Counted from the stretch's first letter, positions 43,554-55,689 are shown. The stretch: DNA of 64,000 nucleotides from Actinotalea caeni (GCF_009733795.1 NZ_WNXX01000014.1:40008-104007); one strand, 5' to 3'. Notes: a model not told the origin generated them from the letters alone. Translations and numbers: made by a program.

Positions 43554-44284
43554 ACCTCTTCGGCGAGGCGATCGCGTGGCTCACCGACCCCGCCCGGCTC
43601 GAGGGCAGCTACGCGCTGCCCACGCTGCTCGCGCAGCACGTGGGCTACACGGTGGTCTCGGTGCTCGTCGCGGCCGTGGTCGCGATCCCGGCCGGGTGGC
43701 TGATCGGGCACACCGGTCGCGGCCGCGAGGTCGCGGTCGCGATCGCAGGAGCCGCCCGCGCGGTGCCCTCCTTCGGGCTGCTGGTGCTGCTCGTGCTGCT
43801 GCTGGGCGTGCTGCGCATCCCGGAGGCTGCGGTCGTCACGTTCGTGCTGCTCGCCATCCCGTCGCTGCTCGCCGGCGCCTACACCGGGATCGAGGCGATC
43901 GACCGCGCCGTCGTCGACGCCGCCCGCGCGATGGGCATGACCGAGCGGCAGATCTTCTGGCGCGTCGAGCTCCCGCTCGGGCTGCCGCTGCTCGTCGGTG
44001 GCATCCGCTCGGCCGTGCTGCAGGTGATCGCCACCGTGACGATCGCCGCCTACGTCAACCTCGGCGGCCTCGGCTGGCCGATCATCCAGGGCATCCCGCT
44101 GCGGCGCTTCGACCAGGTGCTCGGCGGAGCCCTCCTCGTCGCGGCGCTCGCGCTCGTCGTCGACCTGCTGCTCGCGCTCGCGCAGCGCGCCGCCGTCCCG
44201 GCCGGCGTCCGCGTCCACCGCGCGACCCGACCCGCACGCCGCGCCGCCGCGCGCAGCGAGGCCGCAGCCTCGCCCTCCGCCTGA
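43550..44284 (+). CDS. Osmoprotectant ABC transporter, permease (OpuCD-like)
   Basis: A 244-aa second permease. QHVGYTVVSVLVAAVVAIPA, GAARAVPSFGLLVLLVLLLG and the coupling segment DAARAMGMTERQIFWRVELP are typical; LGGLGWPIIQGIPLRRFDQV is the conserved C-terminal loop of the glycine betaine/choline permeases. The final 40 residues are Arg/Ala-rich and cytoplasmic. Coupled by overlap with the first permease and separated by 26 bp from the binding-protein gene. Confidence 0.92.
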   Translation: MNLFGEAIAWLTDPARLEGSYALPTLLAQHVGYTVVSVLVAAVVAIPAGWLIGHTGRGREVAVAIAGAARAVPSFGLLVLLVLLLGVLRIPEAAVVTFVLLAIPSLLAGAYTGIEAIDRAVVDAARAMGMTERQIFWRVELPLGLPLLVGGIRSAVLQVIATVTIAAYVNLGGLGWPIIQGIPLRRFDQVLGGALLVAALALVVDLLLALAQRAAVPAGVRVHRATRPARRAAARSEAAASPSA

Positions 44285-44310
44285 CCGCAGACCCCCACCG
44301 AGAGGAACCC

Positions 44311-45240
44311 ATGTCCATGTCACGACCCGTCGCACGACGACCGCTGCTCGCCGTCGGCGCCGCCCTCGCGGCCTCGCTCGCGCTCGCCGCCTGCTCGAAC
44401 GACAACCCGCTCGAGCAGCCCTCCGACGACGACGCCACCTCGGGATCTGGCGGCGAGACCCTCGTCGTGGGGTCGCAGGCGTACTACTCGAACGAGATCA
44501 TCGCCGAGATCTACGCGCAGGCGCTGGAGAACGCGGGCTACGACGTCGACCGGCAGTTCAGCATCGGGCAGCGCGACGCCTACATGCCCGAGATCGTCTC
44601 CGGCGCGATCGACCTGTTCCCCGAGTACACGGGCAACCTGCTGGAGTTCCTGGAGCCGGAGCCCACCGCCACCAGCCCGGAGGACGTCTACGCAGCGCTC
44701 CAGGAGGCGCTGCCGGAGGGCCTCGCCGCGCTCGCGATGGCCGAGGCCACCGACCAGGACACCTACACCGTGCTGGCCTCCTTCGCCGAGGAGAACGGGC
44801 TGACGACGATCGCGGACCTGGCGGACGTCGAGGGTCCGCTGACCATCGGCGCTGCACCGGAGTTCGAGCAGCGTCCCTACGGTCCGGCCGCCGCGGCCGA
44901 GGTGTATGGCGTCGACCTCGAGTTCTCCGCGACCGGGCCGACGACGCTGGAGGCGCTGCAGGCCGGCGAGATCCAGGTCGCCGACATCTACTCCGCCGAC
45001 CCCGCGTTCGACACCGGCGAGATCGTGGCGCTCGAGGACCCCGAGAACCTCATCCTGTCCTCCAACGTCGTCCCGATCGCGTCCGCCGACGTCGCCGAGG
45101 ACATCGCCGCGGTGATCGACCCGATCAGCGCGGCGCTCACCACCGAGGAGCTGGTCGGCCTCAACGCGCAGAGCACGGTCGAGCAGCGCTCCACCGCCGA
45201 CATCGCGAGCGAGTGGCTGGAGGCCAACGGCCTGCTGTGA
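44311..45240 (+). CDS. Glycine betaine/osmoprotectant ABC transporter substrate-binding lipoprotein
   Basis: A 309-aa lipoprotein: signal peptide [20 protein letters not shown] with lipobox LAAC. The mature protein begins after a Ser/Gly/Asp linker with LVVGSQAYYSNEIIAEIYAQ, VISGAIDLFPEYTGNLLEFL-type motif (SGAIDLFPEYTGNLLEFL), and TIADLADVEGPLTIGAAPEF, all typical of OpuAC/ProX-like proteins with an aromatic quaternary-amine cage. RBS is AGAGGAA. It is the last gene of the operon. Confidence 0.92.
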   Translation: MSMSRPVARRPLLAVGAALAASLALAACSNDNPLEQPSDDDATSGSGGETLVVGSQAYYSNEIIAEIYAQALENAGYDVDRQFSIGQRDAYMPEIVSGAIDLFPEYTGNLLEFLEPEPTATSPEDVYAALQEALPEGLAALAMAEATDQDTYTVLASFAEENGLTTIADLADVEGPLTIGAAPEFEQRPYGPAAAAEVYGVDLEFSATGPTTLEALQAGEIQVADIYSADPAFDTGEIVALEDPENLILSSNVVPIASADVAEDIAAVIDPISAALTTEELVGLNAQSTVEQRSTADIASEWLEANGLL

Positions 45241-45342
45241 GCCGACGTCGGGCGGCGGGGCACGCGGTGCAGCTCGTCGCCCCGACGGCGCCCACGGAAG
45301 CCTGTCGTGTGCTTGGCTCGTGCCAGACGTGAGGAGGGCGGC

Positions 45343-45684
45343 ATGGAGTCGCAGGACCTGACGGCGCTGGTGGCCGAGCTGCTCGAGGACGCGCGCGGCG
45401 CGAGCAGCATGCGCAGCGGCCGGACGATCCACGGCGGGCGCGAGCACCACCTGCGCCAGACGGTGCTCGCGCTCGCAGCCGGCGGCGAGCTGGCCGACCA
45501 CGAGAGCCCGGGCGAGGCGACGCTGCAGGTGCTCGCGGGCCGGGTGCGGCTCAGCACCGCCGAGGAGAGCTGGGAGGGAGGGCCGGGCGACTACCTCGTG
45601 ATCCCGCCCCACCGGCACCGCGTCGACGCCCTCGAGGACGCCGCGATCATGCTGACCGTGGTGGTGGCCACCCGCGAGGGCTGA
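45343..45684 (+). CDS. Small cupin domain protein
   Basis: A 113-aa single-domain cupin. GAGGAGGGCGG precedes ATG 45343. Cupin motif 1 is ELADHESPGEATLQVLAGRV (G...HxH-like, here degenerate) and motif 2 is GPGDYLVIPPHRHRVDALED with two His. GGREHHLRQTVLALAAGGE adds a possible metal ligand pair. Such proteins bind a metal or small ligand and act in sensing or detoxification. It is 102 bp downstream of the osmoprotectant operon and 3 bp before a DUF488 gene, likely one transcript. Confidence 0.88.
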   Translation: MESQDLTALVAELLEDARGASSMRSGRTIHGGREHHLRQTVLALAAGGELADHESPGEATLQVLAGRVRLSTAEESWEGGPGDYLVIPPHRHRVDALEDAAIMLTVVVATREG

Positions 45685-45687
45685 GCG

Positions 45688-46044
45688 GTGCCGCTCGAGG
45701 TGCGCGTGGCTCGCGTGTACGCCGAGCCGACCGCGGCCGACGGCGAGCGCGTCCTCGTCGACCGTCTCTGGCCGCGGGGGCTGCGCAAGGACGACCCGCG
45801 CGTCGGGACCTGGTTCCCCGACGCCGCGCCCTCGACCGCGCTGCGCCGCTGGTACGGCCACGACCCGGCGCGGTTCGAGGAGTTCGCGCGCCGCTACCGC
45901 GACGAGCTCGACGAGGTCCCCGACGCCGTCGAGCAGCTCCGCACGCGAGCCGCCGGCGGCACGCTCACGCTGACCACCGCGACGGCCGACGTCGAGCGCA
46001 GCGCGGCCGCCGTGCTCGCCGAGGTGCTGCGCGCACGCGGCTGA
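45688..46044 (+). CDS. DUF488 family protein
   Basis: A 118-aa protein from GTG 45688, with the DUF488 landmarks VLVDRLWPRGLRKDDPRVGT, ALRRWYGHDPARFEEFARRY and LTLTTATADVERSAAAVLAE. The usual 'LLYxxKD' strand has become LTLTTAT, a mild departure. Its function is not established. It is transcribed with the cupin and ends in a convergent intergenic region that carries 28-bp-period repeats. Confidence 0.88.
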   Translation: MPLEVRVARVYAEPTAADGERVLVDRLWPRGLRKDDPRVGTWFPDAAPSTALRRWYGHDPARFEEFARRYRDELDEVPDAVEQLRTRAAGGTLTLTTATADVERSAAAVLAEVLRARG

Positions 46045-46093
46045 GGGAGCCGGCCGCCTGGCCGCGGCGGAGAGCGCGCTGATACCCGGGCCG

Positions 46094-46150
46094 CGGCAGA
46101 GGTGCGGTGAGACCGAGGAGCGGCAGAACGTGCGGTGAGACCGAGGAGCT
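46094..46150 (+). repeat. 28-bp-period direct repeat (2 copies), related to the 5.3-5.75 kb repeats
   Basis: GTGCGGTGAGACCGAGGAGC occurs at 46103-46122 and 46131-46150, exactly 28 bp apart, each preceded by GCGGCAGA. The core GTGCGGTGA(A/G)AC and the 28-bp spacing are shared with the repeats at 5335-5749. Both sites lie between convergent genes. Confidence 0.8.
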
Positions 46151-46166
46151 GGAGACCGGCAGGGTC

Positions 46167-46400
46167 TCAGTCGTCGCTGCGCTCGCGGTCGCCGACGTGC
46201 TCGGCGACCTCCGGGTCGTCGGTGCGGAGCCGCTCGACCTCCTCACCGGCGGTGCAGGTGCGCAAGGACAGCGTGAGCCCGTGCTCGTCGCGGTCGAGCA
46301 CGGCCCAGGTGCCGCCGGAGTGCTCCCACCGCAGCAGCGCGGCGAACGCCGGCGAGCGCGGGGCGGGGGTGGCGCGGTCGTGCTCGGGCGCGTCGCTCAT
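46167..46400 (-). CDS. 77-aa hypothetical protein coupled to LacI gene
   Basis: Starts at ATG 46400, overlapping the stop of the LacI-type gene by 4 bp, so it is translated from the same message. Sequence features: SPAFAALLRWEHSGGTWAVL, DRDEHGLTLSLRTCTAGEEV, and an acidic C-terminus. The 'GGTWxV' plus 'LSLxTCxxGEEVxRL' pattern recurs in small actinobacterial proteins of unknown function. No domain is assigned. Confidence 0.75.
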   Translation of the reverse strand: MSDAPEHDRATPAPRSPAFAALLRWEHSGGTWAVLDRDEHGLTLSLRTCTAGEEVERLRTDDPEVAEHVGDRERSDD

Positions 46401-47404
46401 GTGCTCTCCCGGACCGTGACGGTGGTCGGGACCACCTGCCGGCGCGGACCCTCGGCGGTGCCGGCGAGCAGCGCGAGCGCCAGCCGGGCGGCACGCGTGC
46501 CCAGCTCGTCGAACGGCTGTCTCACCGAGGTCAGCGGCGGGTCCGACGTCGCGGCGACCACCGTGTCGTCGAAGCCGACGATCGCGACGTCGTCCGGCAC
46601 CCGCCGGCCCGCGGCGGCGAGGGCGCGCAGGGCACCTGCCGCGACGAGGTCCGACGTCGCGAAGATGCCGTCGACGTCGGGGCGCTGCCGCAGCAGCTCC
46701 TCGGCCGCACGTGTGCCGGCCTCGAGCTCGTACTCGCCGGGCACCCGCGGACCGGGATCGACGCCGGCCTCGCGGCAGCGGTCGGCGAAGCCCTGCAGCC
46801 GCTCGCGGCCCGGGCCGAAGTGGTCGGGGCCGGCGAGGGTCGCGAGCCGGTGCCGCCCGGCGTCGAGCAGCGTCTCGGCCGCCTGTCTCCCGCCACCGGC
46901 CTGGTCGGCCTCGACGAACCAGCCGTCGGCGGAGCGCTCGCTGCTCGGCCGGCCGACGTGGGCGACCGGGATCGGGACGTCGGCGAGCACCTGGTCGAGC
47001 TCGACGGACTCGTAGAGCAGGATGACGACCGCGGCGTCCACGTGCCCGGCGGAGAGGTGCCGCACGAGCCGGTCGGTGTCGCGCCCCTCGTCCAGCAGCA
47101 GCACGGGCTGCTGGCCGGCGTCGAAGATCACGCGCGTGGCGGCGCGGATCGGTGCGGCCGTGAACGGCCCGGACTGGCCCTGGGCGTCGCTCGCGGGCAC
47201 GACGATCGCGACGGCGCCCGCCCGGCCGCGCCGCAGCGCCCGCGCGGCGGGGTTCGTCGTGTAGCCGAGCTCGCGCGCGGCCTCCTCCACCCGGGCGGCC
47301 AGGGCGGGGTCGACGGTCGGCTGCCCGGCGATCGCACGCGCCGCCGTCGCCCGCGACACGCCTGCCAGGCGCGCCACGTCGACGAGGGTCGGACGGCGGC
47401 TCAC
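46397..47404 (-). CDS. LacI family transcriptional regulator
   Basis: A 335-aa repressor, from GTG 47404. The N-terminal helix-turn-helix and hinge are LVDVARLAGVSRATAARAIA and ARELGYTTNPAARALRRGRA. The rest is a periplasmic-binding-like sugar domain (GHVDAAVVILLYESVELDQV, PGEYELEAGTRAAEELL, DGIFATSDLVAAGALRALAA and VAIVGFDDTVVAATSDPPLT). It diverges from a GH10 xylanase gene, with a perfect 18-bp palindrome between them, and so probably regulates the xylan-degradation genes and itself. Confidence 0.93.
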   Translation of the reverse strand: MSRRPTLVDVARLAGVSRATAARAIAGQPTVDPALAARVEEAARELGYTTNPAARALRRGRAGAVAIVVPASDAQGQSGPFTAAPIRAATRVIFDAGQQPVLLLDEGRDTDRLVRHLSAGHVDAAVVILLYESVELDQVLADVPIPVAHVGRPSSERSADGWFVEADQAGGGRQAAETLLDAGRHRLATLAGPDHFGPGRERLQGFADRCREAGVDPGPRVPGEYELEAGTRAAEELLRQRPDVDGIFATSDLVAAGALRALAAAGRRVPDDVAIVGFDDTVVAATSDPPLTSVRQPFDELGTRAARLALALLAGTAEGPRRQVVPTTVTVREST

Positions 47405-47466
47405 GCGCCCATCGTGCCACCTGCCGGACGGGGCTGGACGGGGAGGCGCCGGCGATGCATGATGAG

Positions 47467-47484
47467 CGAGAGATCGATCTCTCG
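47467..47484. promoter_or_regulatory. Perfect 18-bp palindromic operator candidate
   Basis: CGAGAGATCGATCTCTCG is a perfect palindrome with a central CG, the symmetry expected of LacI-family operators. It sits 63 bp from the lacI start and 20 bp before the xylanase start, so one bound dimer could control both divergent genes. Confidence 0.65.
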
Positions 47485-47503
47485 ACGTCAGGCAAGGAGG
47501 CCG

Positions 47504-48706
47504 ATGACTGCCAGCGTGCGACGGGTCACCGCGACGGTGACGCTCACCGACGACGACGGGCGACCGCTCGCGCGCCGTGATGTCACCGTGCGTCAACGAC
47601 GGCACGCGTTCGAGTTCGGCTGCGTGGGCACGCACCCGGGGGAGACCGACACGCACGTGCAGAGGGCGTGGCTCGACGTCTTCGACACCGCCACCCTGCC
47701 GGTCTACTGGGGCCGTTACGAGCCCGTGCGCGGCGAGCCCCGCCGCGCCGAGCTGGAGCAGGCCGCCCGCTGGCACGCCGATCGCGGCGTCCGCCTCAAG
47801 GGCCACCCGCTCGTCTGGCACACCGTCAAGGCGCCGTGGCTCGACACGCTGCCGCTGTCGGAGGTCGAGCAGCTGCTGCGCGCGCGCATCCGGCGGGAGG
47901 TCACCGACTTCGCCGGGCTGATCGACGTCTGGGACGTCGTCAACGAGGCCGTGATCATGCCGAGGTTCACCAACGAGCCCGACGGCGTGCCCAACGCGAT
48001 CACGCGCCTGTGCGCCGAGATCGGTCGCGTCGAGCTCGTCCGGCTCGCGGTCGAGGAGGCCCGCGCGGCGGGGACCTCGCCGCGCCTGCTCATCAACGAC
48101 TTCGACCTCGGCCCCGAGTACGAGCAGCTGGTGGAGGACCTGCTGGCGGCAGGCGTCGAGATCGACGCGATCGGGCTGCAGTCCCACATGCACAAGGGCT
48201 TCCACGGCGAGGAGCGCCTCCTCGAGGTCTGCGAACGGTTCGCCCGGTTCGGGCTGCCGCTGCACTGGACCGAGACGACGCTGCTCTCCGGCGAGCACGT
48301 GCCACGCGAGATCGAGGACCTCAACGACCACGTCGTCGACGACTGGCCGAGCACGCCCGAGGGCGAGGAGCGCCAGGCCGAGGAGATCGTCCGTCACTAC
48401 ACGACGCTCGTCGGCCATCCCGCGGTGCACTCGATCACCTACTGGGGGATCGAGGACGGCGGCTGGCTCGACGCGCCGAGCGGGCTGCTGCGCCGCGACG
48501 GCTCGCCCAAGCCGGCCTACGACGCGTTGCGCGGGCTGGTGCGGGGGGAGTGGTGGGTCGACGAGCGCGCCGACCGCACCGACGAGGAGGGCAGGCTCGA
48601 GGTCGAGGGTTTCGCCGGGACCTACGAGGTCCGCGTCGGCACCGCGACCGCGGAGCTGGAGCTGGGTCCCGACCAGGAGAGCCACGCGGCGCTCAGGGTC
48701 GGGTGA
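47504..48706 (+). CDS. GH10 endo-1,4-beta-xylanase
   Basis: A 400-aa glycoside hydrolase family 10 enzyme cutting xylan or xylo-oligosaccharides. GHPLVWHTVKAPWLDTLPLS, the acid/base Glu148 in DVWDVVNEAV, and the nucleophile Glu257 in LPLHWTETTLLSGEH are visible; SITYWGIEDGGWLDAPSGLL is the final barrel strand. There is no signal peptide, so it is predicted to be cytoplasmic, fitting an enzyme that processes imported oligosaccharides. The N-terminal 30 residues (RRVTATVTLTDDDGRPLARR) and the C-terminal tail look like small beta modules. RBS: AAGGAGG. The ABC importer genes follow. Confidence 0.92.
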   Translation: MTASVRRVTATVTLTDDDGRPLARRDVTVRQRRHAFEFGCVGTHPGETDTHVQRAWLDVFDTATLPVYWGRYEPVRGEPRRAELEQAARWHADRGVRLKGHPLVWHTVKAPWLDTLPLSEVEQLLRARIRREVTDFAGLIDVWDVVNEAVIMPRFTNEPDGVPNAITRLCAEIGRVELVRLAVEEARAAGTSPRLLINDFDLGPEYEQLVEDLLAAGVEIDAIGLQSHMHKGFHGEERLLEVCERFARFGLPLHWTETTLLSGEHVPREIEDLNDHVVDDWPSTPEGEERQAEEIVRHYTTLVGHPAVHSITYWGIEDGGWLDAPSGLLRRDGSPKPAYDALRGLVRGEWWVDERADRTDEEGRLEVEGFAGTYEVRVGTATAELELGPDQESHAALRVG

Positions 48707-48855
48707 GACGCGCCGACCAGGGCGGTCGGCGCAGGGTGTGACGCGAAAGCGACGAAATTATCGGCTTGGCTGGCGCCTGCCCTCGTGCGACGCCGTCGAC
48801 CCCGCGCGCGGGCGTGCCACGGGAGAACCCGCAGGTCACAGCCGTGTCACGGCTC

Positions 48856-48885
48856 TTGACATCCGACCGATCCGACTCGTAGGTT
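48856..48885 (+). promoter_or_regulatory. Promoter of the sugar importer operon
   Basis: TTGACA (48856-48861), an 18-bp spacer, and TAGGTT (48880-48885) form one of the clearest sigma-70-type promoters in the window. It fires toward the substrate-binding protein gene at 48954. Confidence 0.65.
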
Positions 48886-48894
48886 CGCGGAAAA

Positions 48895-48919
48895 TATCGG
48901 CACCGCGCCGATAGTATCG
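48895..48919. promoter_or_regulatory. Overlapping palindromes downstream of the importer promoter
   Basis: TATCGGC-N5-GCCGATA (48895-48913) is a perfect inverted repeat, and CGATA-G-TATCG (48909-48919) overlaps it. A half site TTATCGGC also occurs near 48757. The position just after the -10 box is ideal for repression by a LacI-type regulator, but the sequence differs from the palindrome at 47467. Confidence 0.55.
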
Positions 48920-48953
48920 ACACGCTCGTGTCGGACGCTCGACGAGGAGAACC

Positions 48954-50666
48954 ATGAGCAACTCGAAGACGACTGTGCGGCGTCGTGCCACCCGGCTCCG
49001 CCAGGTGGCCGCGCTCTCGGGGACGGCAGCGCTGATGCTGGTCGCCGCCTGCAGCAGCGGCGGCGGTTCCGGCGGTGGTGGCGGCGGCGGAGGCGGCGGC
49101 GGAGGCGAGGCCACCGGCGGTGGCGTCGAGCTCGAGTGCGCCGTCGAGGACTTCCAGGCGAACGAGCAGTTCACCGCACCGGAGCCGATGGAGCTCGGGA
49201 TCCTGTGGACCGACTGGCCCGAGACCCCGATCACCGACGACTGGCAGCTCTTCGACGAGATCGAGGAGCGCACCAACGTCCGGCTGGTGCCGACCAACAT
49301 CCCCTTCAGCGACGCCGTCGAGAAGCGCAGCCTGCTGATCAGCGCCGGCGACGCGCCCCCGATCATCCCGCTGATGTACACCGGTGACGAGCGGCAGTTC
49401 GCGGCCTCCGGCGCCGTGCTGCCGATCTCCGACTACACGCAGTACATGCCCAACTTCAACCACTACGTGGAGGAGTGGGGCCTGAGCGAGATGATCGACA
49501 ACCTCCGCCAGGCGGACGGCCGGTTCTACATGACGCCGGGTCTGCAGGAGGTGTCGGTCCCCGTCTTCACCCTGATCATCCGCAAGGACGTCTTCGACGA
49601 GGTCGGCGCCGGGGTCCCCGAGACCTGGGACGAGCTGCACGACGCCCTCGCCAAGATCAAGGAGAAGTACCCGGACAGCCGGCCGCTCGCCGACGGCTTC
49701 GAGGGTCAGTCGATGCTCAACTACGCCGCGCACGCCTTCGGGACCGTGGCGGGCTGGGGCTTCGGCACCGGCATGTTCTGGAACGACGAGACCGGCGAGT
49801 TCGAGTACGCGGCGACCTCCGAGGGCTACAAGGAGATGGTCACCTACTTCCGCGGGCTCGTGGAGGAGGGTCTCCTCGACACGGAGTCGTTCACCGAGGC
49901 CAACGACGGCAGCGGCACCGTGACCGAGAAGTTCGCCGACGAGACGGTCTTCGCCGCCTCGGGCGCCTCGGGCACCGTGCAGGAGTTCGCCACCGCGCTG
50001 ACCGCCGCGGGTGTCGAGGACTTCGAGCTCGTCCAGATCGCGCCGCCGGGCGGTCCGGCCGGCCAGGTCGTGGAGCCGCGCAACTTCTGGCACGGCTTCG
50101 CGCTGACGTCGCAGGTCGCCGACGACCCGAACCTCTGCACGATCCTGCAGTTCATGGACTGGCTCTACTACAACCCCGACGCGCGCGAGATGCTGCAGTG
50201 GGGCGTGGAGGGCGAGACCTACACCAAGGACGCCGACGGCACGATCACGCTGAACCCCGAGTACAGCCTCGACGCGTTCAACATCAACCCCGACGGCGAG
50301 ATCGACATCCAGGTCGACCTCGGCTGGGCGTCGAACGTCCTCGCGGGCGGCACCGAGTCGCGCGAGCTCAAGGAGTCGTACAACGTGCCGCAGTTCGTCG
50401 AGTACATCGACACGGTGCTCTCGACCCGCACGCCGCGCGACCCGTTCCCGCCGGCCCCGCTGGACGAGCTGGAGCTGGAGCAGGCGTCGCTGCTCGCGAC
50501 CCCGCTGAAGGACACCGTCGACACGGCGACGCTGCAGTTCATCATCGGTGACCGGCCGCTGGAGGAGTGGGACGCCTACGTCGCACAGCTCCAGGGGCAG
50601 GGGCTCGACCAGTACGTGGACCTCATCAACGGGGCCCAGCAGCGGTTCGAGTCCGAGCAGGGCTGA
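48954..50666 (+). CDS. ABC transporter substrate-binding lipoprotein, LplA/oligosaccharide type
   Basis: A 570-aa extracytoplasmic sugar-binding protein. Signal and lipobox: VAALSGTAALMLVAACSSGG, followed by a Gly-rich linker about 20 residues long. The mature part has ELGILWTDWPETPITDDWQL, RTNVRLVPTNIPFSDAVEKR, VFTLIIRKDVFDEVGAGVPE and ALTSQVADDPNLCTILQFMD, as in large family-1 binding proteins paired with LplB/LplC permeases. Length is usual for this subgroup. GAGGAG precedes the ATG. It probably binds xylan-derived oligosaccharides, judged from its neighbours. Confidence 0.9.
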   Translation: MSNSKTTVRRRATRLRQVAALSGTAALMLVAACSSGGGSGGGGGGGGGGGGEATGGGVELECAVEDFQANEQFTAPEPMELGILWTDWPETPITDDWQLFDEIEERTNVRLVPTNIPFSDAVEKRSLLISAGDAPPIIPLMYTGDERQFAASGAVLPISDYTQYMPNFNHYVEEWGLSEMIDNLRQADGRFYMTPGLQEVSVPVFTLIIRKDVFDEVGAGVPETWDELHDALAKIKEKYPDSRPLADGFEGQSMLNYAAHAFGTVAGWGFGTGMFWNDETGEFEYAATSEGYKEMVTYFRGLVEEGLLDTESFTEANDGSGTVTEKFADETVFAASGASGTVQEFATALTAAGVEDFELVQIAPPGGPAGQVVEPRNFWHGFALTSQVADDPNLCTILQFMDWLYYNPDAREMLQWGVEGETYTKDADGTITLNPEYSLDAFNINPDGEIDIQVDLGWASNVLAGGTESRELKESYNVPQFVEYIDTVLSTRTPRDPFPPAPLDELELEQASLLATPLKDTVDTATLQFIIGDRPLEEWDAYVAQLQGQGLDQYVDLINGAQQRFESEQG

Positions 50667-50675
50667 TCCGATCGG

Positions 50676-50710
50676 CCGCGGCCGGCCGGCGTCACGCCGG
50701 CCGGCCGCGG
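50676..50710 (+). promoter_or_regulatory. Perfect 16-bp hairpin between binding-protein and permease genes
   Basis: CCGCGGCCGGCCGGCG (50676-50691), TCA, then CGCCGGCCGGCCGCGG (50695-50710). No T run follows. Such stable intergenic stems in importer operons protect the upstream message or cause partial termination, giving far more binding protein than permease. Confidence 0.7.
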
Positions 50711-50731
50711 TCCTCGCACGAAGGAGTGACG

Positions 50732-51747
<1,016 letters not shown>

Positions 51748-51751
<4 letters not shown>

Positions 51752-52680
51752 ACGAGATCGGCGCGACCCTGCGCGCACCGGCCCGCACGGGACGGCCGGT
51801 CGGAGCCCGCGACTCACGTGCCTACAAGGTCTTCACGAGCGTCAACACGATCGGGCTGATCGCCTTCTGCGGGCTGATGCTGTACCCGTTCGTGACCGTG
51901 CTGGCGCAGTCGTTCAGCTCGGCCGGCGCGGTCAAGGCGGGCCTGGTCAACATCTGGCCGGTCGGCTTCAACACCGACACCTACGCCGCCGTCATCAGCA
52001 ACAGCATGTTCTGGCAGAACTACCGGAACACGGTGGTCTACACGGTCGTCGGCACCGCGATCGCGATGGTGCTGACCACGACCTTCGCCTACGTGCTCTC
52101 CAAGCAGCACCTGCGCGGCCGCACGGTCCTGATCGGCATCGCGATCTTCACGATGTTCTTCAACGGCGGGCTCGTGCCGAACTACGTGCTGATCTCCTCG
52201 CTCGGCCTGAAGAACACGATGTGGGCGGTGGTGCTGCCCGGTGCCTTGTCGGTGTTCAACCTGCTGGTGATGAAGTCGTTCTTCGAGAACATGCCGCGCG
52301 AGCTGGAGGAGGCCGCGCAGATCGACGGCCTCGGCTGGGGCGGCATCTTCACCCGCATCGTGCTGCCGCTGTCCAAGGCCGTCATCGCGACGATGATCCT
52401 CTTCTACTCGGTCGCGATGTGGAACGACTGGTTCAACGCCTTCCTGTACCTGGACAAGAAGGAGCTGTTCCCGGTCACGCTGTTCCTGCGCAACCTCATC
52501 GCGGGGGCCTCGACGACGGCGACCGAGGGCGCAGCGGCGACCGGCGGCAACAGCGACGCGATCGCCGCCAACATCCAGGCGGTCACGATGATCCTCACGA
52601 TGATCCCGATCCTGTGCGTCTACCCGTTCGTGCAGCGGTACTTCGTCTCCGGCGTCATGCTCGGGTCAGTGAAGGGATGA
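51748..52680 (+). CDS. Sugar ABC transporter permease, LplC/YtcP-like
   Basis: A 310-aa partner permease; GTG 51748 overlaps the first permease's stop in GTGA. Helix 1 is FTSVNTIGLIAFCGLMLYPF, TTFAYVLSKQHLRGRTVLIG follows, and the coupling loop is EAAQIDGLGWGGIFTRIVLP. The family segment FNGGLVPNYVLISSLGLKNT is well conserved. It is also coupled to the next gene through ATGA. Confidence 0.92.
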
Positions 52681-53429
52681 CCGCCGCTCGGAGCGCGGAG
52701 CTCCTCGCCGACCGGCCGCCCGCGCGCGGTCGTACCGGGGCGGGTGGCGACTTCGGGCAGGGTCCGTTGTCGCAGCTCGCAGGCGCCGTCTACCGGCACG
52801 CGGTGCTCGGGGTGTGCCTGGCGGTCGCGTGCGTGCCGACGCTGCTCGTCGGCGCTGCGCTGGGGCGCGGCCCCGGCGCCGCGCCCTGGCTCGTGCTGGC
52901 CCAGCTCCCGGTGGCGCCGGCGCTCGCGGCCGGGCTGTACGCCGTCCGGGCCTGGCGGCAGGACCTCGACACCGGCCCGCTGGCGGCGTTCGCGCGCGGC
53001 CTGCGGGCCGACGTCGCCGACGTGCTGCGCTGGTGGCTGCCGACGCTGCTCGCGCTCGCGGTGCTCGTGACGAACGTCGCGGTGGGCGCGGCGGCGGTCG
53101 GCGCTCCCGCGCTGCGCGGGATGAGCACCGTCGTCGCCGTCGTGGTGCTGCTGTGGTCCGGTCACACCCTGGTGATCAGCGCGGTCATGCGCTTCCGCAC
53201 CCGCGACCTGGCGGTGATCGCGCTGCTGACGCTGGTGCGTCACTGGCACGTGACGCTCACGATGGTCTCGCTGCTCGTGGTCGCGCTCGGCGTCGTCTAC
53301 GTGGGCTCCGAGGTGGCGCTCGCGCTGCTCGCGTGGGCGTTCGTGTCGGTCCTCGAGCACGTCAGCCGCCCGCTGCGCGCCGACGTCGAGGCCCGCTTCA
53401 CCGCACCGGCCTCGCCGGTGCCCGCCTGA
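52677..53429 (+). CDS. DUF624 (YesL-like) membrane protein
   Basis: A 250-aa protein with about six helices (VLGVCLAVACVPTLLVGAAL, VLAQLPVAPALAAGLYAVRA, WWLPTLLALAVLVTNVAVGA, STVVAVVVLLWSGHTLVISA, LTMVSLLVVALGVVYVGSEV). YesL proteins accompany LplABC-type oligosaccharide importers in Bacillus and other Gram-positives, as here; the role is undefined, perhaps folding or gating of the permeases. Start ATG overlaps the permease stop by 4 bp. Confidence 0.85.
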   Translation: MTAARSAELLADRPPARGRTGAGGDFGQGPLSQLAGAVYRHAVLGVCLAVACVPTLLVGAALGRGPGAAPWLVLAQLPVAPALAAGLYAVRAWRQDLDTGPLAAFARGLRADVADVLRWWLPTLLALAVLVTNVAVGAAAVGAPALRGMSTVVAVVVLLWSGHTLVISAVMRFRTRDLAVIALLTLVRHWHVTLTMVSLLVVALGVVYVGSEVALALLAWAFVSVLEHVSRPLRADVEARFTAPASPVPA

Positions 53430-53510
53430 CCCGTCCGGAGAAGCACTCGCCGGCCTCGCCGGCCGGGCCGCAGCCGACCTCCTGGGTGAGCGGGCGCCGT
53501 CGGGCGGGTC

Positions 53511-55689
<2,179 letters not shown>

